Shown here: positions 61,291 through 64,000 of the stretch, one piece after another
Position numbering within the stretch: the first letter of the stretch is position 1
Layout: each line of letters starts with the position of its first letter
Origin: Ophioderma brevispina
Taxonomy: Eukaryota; Echinodermata; Ophiuroidea; Amphilepidida; Ophiodermatidae
Direction: 5' to 3'
Assembly (NCBI GenBank): GCA_023653785.1
Contig: JAMKCH010012571.1
Coordinates: 1-64,000 of the forward strand
Length of the DNA: 64,000 nucleotides
The notes under the pieces: model-generated
The model's database searches: none
What the model was told of the DNA's origin: nothing
Seen by the model: the letters and a program-made list of their open reading frames with translations, nothing else
Position numbers and translations under genes: made by a program

Positions 61291-64000
61291 ACTCTCTTAC
61301 GACGAACAGAAACCGGTGATACCATTATTTTTATGTGGAAGAACTCCGCCTCCGGTCTCGATCTTCCACTTAAAATAATGGCATCGCTTTCGTTGAAATT
61401 CGTCGAAAAGAGGGTACCTGTTCCCAAAATCAAATATATGCAGAAAATATTGTATGTCATCGACCGTCCCGTTAGTACGTATAAGGGAGGGGGTCCAAAA
61501 CGAGAACGCGCGAAAAAAAGCAAATCCTGAATCCACGTGTATCCCCCGTGCACTTAAGTGTTAAAAATCCCCAATAACAAATCCGTAGTTAGATTTTTTA
61601 TTTGTGTCACCTCATGCACATTGTCAAGGGTATGGTTTCACCTGGAGGGGATGTGTTGATACCGAAATATAAACAGCCGAAGATATAGTGTAGTAAATAC
61701 ATTCTTAAGCGCAAATGTTCCTTTGGCGTAATAAAAGCTTCCACAATTTGGTTAAAAAATAAAAACGGTCATGATCCTCTTTTGAGTTAATTCAGTTAAT
61801 GAAATGTTGATAGTAATCGTGGTTGTCATACTTTTGTGTATGGTGCAAGAATTTGCTTAATTAAATGGACTTAAATGTTTGCCTGTATGATATATATGAT
61901 GGTTTGGCCACTACATCCGTGTAATTTAATCTAACCGGCATCACTTTCGCTCTACGAGGTTGTGGTGATAAAGTCACAGTCTCCTATTTATACCCATAAA
62001 CATACATGGATACGACACAGGTTTCATGCAATAGGTTACCATTTCAATAGGTATGATGGCTATTCTGAAGGCGTAGCTTAAGCGAGATAGCGGGTCGCAA
62101 ATATTATACAGAGGTAAAATTTAAAGTGGATCAAATTTGTTGAAAATACATCCAAATTGTTGGTCATGGTCACAAGGATTAAAGCTGAAAACCGTTATAT
62201 AGTTCAAAGGTTAAATTAAGCGTCTACGGGGTTAAATATTAAACACGTTTACCAAGGACAAGATTCCTTCCCAGGACCTTTGTTCGAAAGAAAAAATCCT
62301 GGATTAAGGTGACAAACGATCAAGCGAGCCCTGTTTGAGTGTTTCATTAACGGGGTCCAACGATTACGCACTCTCTTTGTGATCGGATGTTCGAATTGAA
62401 ATGCCGAAACCTTTGTCGGTTCGGGTCTTCAAATTAACAAAGATCACAGGTTATTCCGCTCGCTTACTCTAGATCAATAGGACGGTCAGCAAGTATATAG
62501 ATGCATTATCAAAATCGCTGAAAGGTCTTTGGGTCCTAGGCGATCCCGGGGGGGGGCGGGTTCTTTGATTTGGCGGTACCCATGTGTCATGTTTCTTGTA
62601 TATTAGCTTTTTTCAAGGAAATCTTTTATTCTCACATTTAGAACAGGTCACGCAAGGGGTATTTAATTTCACTGCAATTGGTTTCGTTAGGGGTATATTT
62701 TCACTGGAAAATTGGTTCCAGTTAGAGGGTCACTTCCGAACCCCTGGAACGAGCTTGGGTACCAACAAACCCCTGAGAAACCTCCCCGGGTAGGCGATAT
62801 TCTTGGCCACAAGTGAAAACATGCGCCTTGCCCCAATGATGCATTCACTCTGTAGCGTGTTCTTAATCATTTGCATTGCTCAAGCACACAAAACAACTAG
62901 GTAACCTGCCACAAAACACCCCCAGTATACACAAAACGTCAATATTGTACTGTAAATGCGCACAAGAACCATCATGTCAGCGCCCTACATGGTACACTAT
63001 GAAAAGTAATAGTTATCCAGTCTGTTATAACATCCTGGTTTTAAACTTGTTAAAGTTCTATAGATAATCACACCTGATAATTAATAGCAACAAAATTAAC
63101 ATTCACAAACAGGCCTCATCTTTGCCATCCAGACAGAGCCCAATTTGAATCCCAATCAAGGAATGAAATGGCATTCAAACCGGCTAAGTTTATTGTAGCG
63201 GGACGGTATAGGGGTGCGCTGATCGCTCCGCCATCCAAATGCGTTTACCCAGGGTAAGTGTAGGGGACAGAACCCCTGCGTTTGTAACTTGTTAGGAGGA
63301 GACAAAGGAAGAGGGTGTCAGGCAGTTTCCCAGGTAGCTCTTTTGTTCTAATGCGATTTTATTTACTCTCATTACTGATCAATTAACATAATTCTATATG
63401 GAGTGTCGACTATCAGTCGACCTCTACTATCTACTGACCTATGTCGACGACTTGTCGACGAACCCTTACGTATCGACGGACTTGTCGACTAATGTTTGAT
63501 GACCTGTGTCGACAATCCGCAATTGAATAGTTGATGTGCACGACCGAACAATACAAGTATACGATCAGTCCTTCCTCTTTCACCTGGTAACACAGTCAGC
63601 TGCCCAATTCCGACCCATAGAATTCACAAGGATATGTATAACATAGATATCATCCACGTGCACGATACCTACTCATGAATTCTTGGACATCTATTTAAAC
63701 CTACAATCAATCCATCCATCACTGTGAGGTCAGTATACGTCTAATACATAATACCTGAAAAATAAGTCTATCACCAGTGGTGGGACAGTGTAACTTACTC
63801 TACCCTTTAAACAAATATGTTATAATGGCTTGAATTATCTCACTAAAAAAAAATGCAGAAAAATGTTCACATACACTACCATGATTGCCAAACATTTATT
63901 ACAAATGACGCATAAATTATTATCATGATTGCACGTAATACTACACAATAGGCCGCAGCCACACCAGTGCACGGTATTAACCAACACGGCCATACAAAAA
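61291..64000. other. Noncoding stretch with a TGTCGAC-rich cluster
   Basis: A frame at 61333-61530 (+) is open for 65 codons with a basic C-terminus but no known domain. A G-run lies near 62550-62558. At 63405-63515 'gtcgac' recurs six times in about 110 bases. Nothing else is recognised. Confidence 0.45.
63405..63515. repeat. Cluster of TGTCGAC motifs
   Basis: GTCGAC or a one-base variant occurs at least seven times with irregular spacing of 8-25 bases ('gagtgtcgactatcagtcgacc', 'tatgtcgacgacttgtcgacg'). It looks like a very degenerate short tandem repeat. Confidence 0.6.

Noticed and set aside
61044..61553. Longest minus-strand open frame near the 3' end (169 codons)
   Set aside because: Half of it is a palindromic MITE found in two other places, the composition is unlike a protein family, and the opposite strand is also open in part.

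Overview
This is animal nuclear DNA. It is AT-rich, has no bacterial gene organisation, and is filled with retrotransposon fragments, miniature inverted-repeat elements (MITEs) and local duplications. One spliced gene is recognisable. A CR1/L2-type LINE carrying a 2A motif and a PHD finger, Penelope-like GIY-YIG fragments, and an animal gene with a bacterial type-3 solute-binding domain together suggest a marine invertebrate, most likely a deuterostome such as an echinoderm, hemichordate or lancelet. That placement is inference, not proof.

The gene runs on the + strand from 29843 to 57623. I assembled eight exons by hand with consistent splice sites and phases (1,2,1,1,0,0,1). They give a protein of about 341 residues: a short Ser-rich cytoplasmic tail, one transmembrane anchor, then an extracellular cysteine-containing domain of the periplasmic amino-acid-binding family (SBP_bac_3, PF00497). 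No transporter partner is visible. Exons 5 and 7 each contain one surplus A that breaks the frame. These are either assembly indels or signs of a decaying copy. About 1.9 kb of 5' flank is tandemly duplicated immediately upstream of exon 1.

Region by region: 1-2780 has no recognised gene. 2784-3597 is a Penelope-like remnant with inverted terminal repeats. 4445-5520 is a solo LTR. 6238-9490 is a local duplication of Penelope-like sequence plus LTR start. 9290-17390 is a minus-strand Ty3/gypsy remnant (3' LTR and pol) whose LTR is interrupted by a 4.4 kb foldback-like element with an 8-bp target duplication and by a LINE fragment. 17355-25825 holds degenerate tandem repeats, a palindromic minisatellite, MITEs and two copies of a 0.55 kb repeat. 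25827-29842 is the duplicated 5' flank. 29843-57623 is the gene, with introns carrying piggyBac-like (TTAA) MITEs, a 2.1 kb tandem duplication, several foldback repeats and an antisense LINE in intron 5. 57700-64000 has no recognised gene, one more copy of the 0.55 kb repeat and one more palindromic MITE.

The window is mainly a record of layered transposition around one unusual animal gene. Repeat boundaries come from reading by eye and are accurate to a few bases where target duplications are quoted, and to tens of bases elsewhere.
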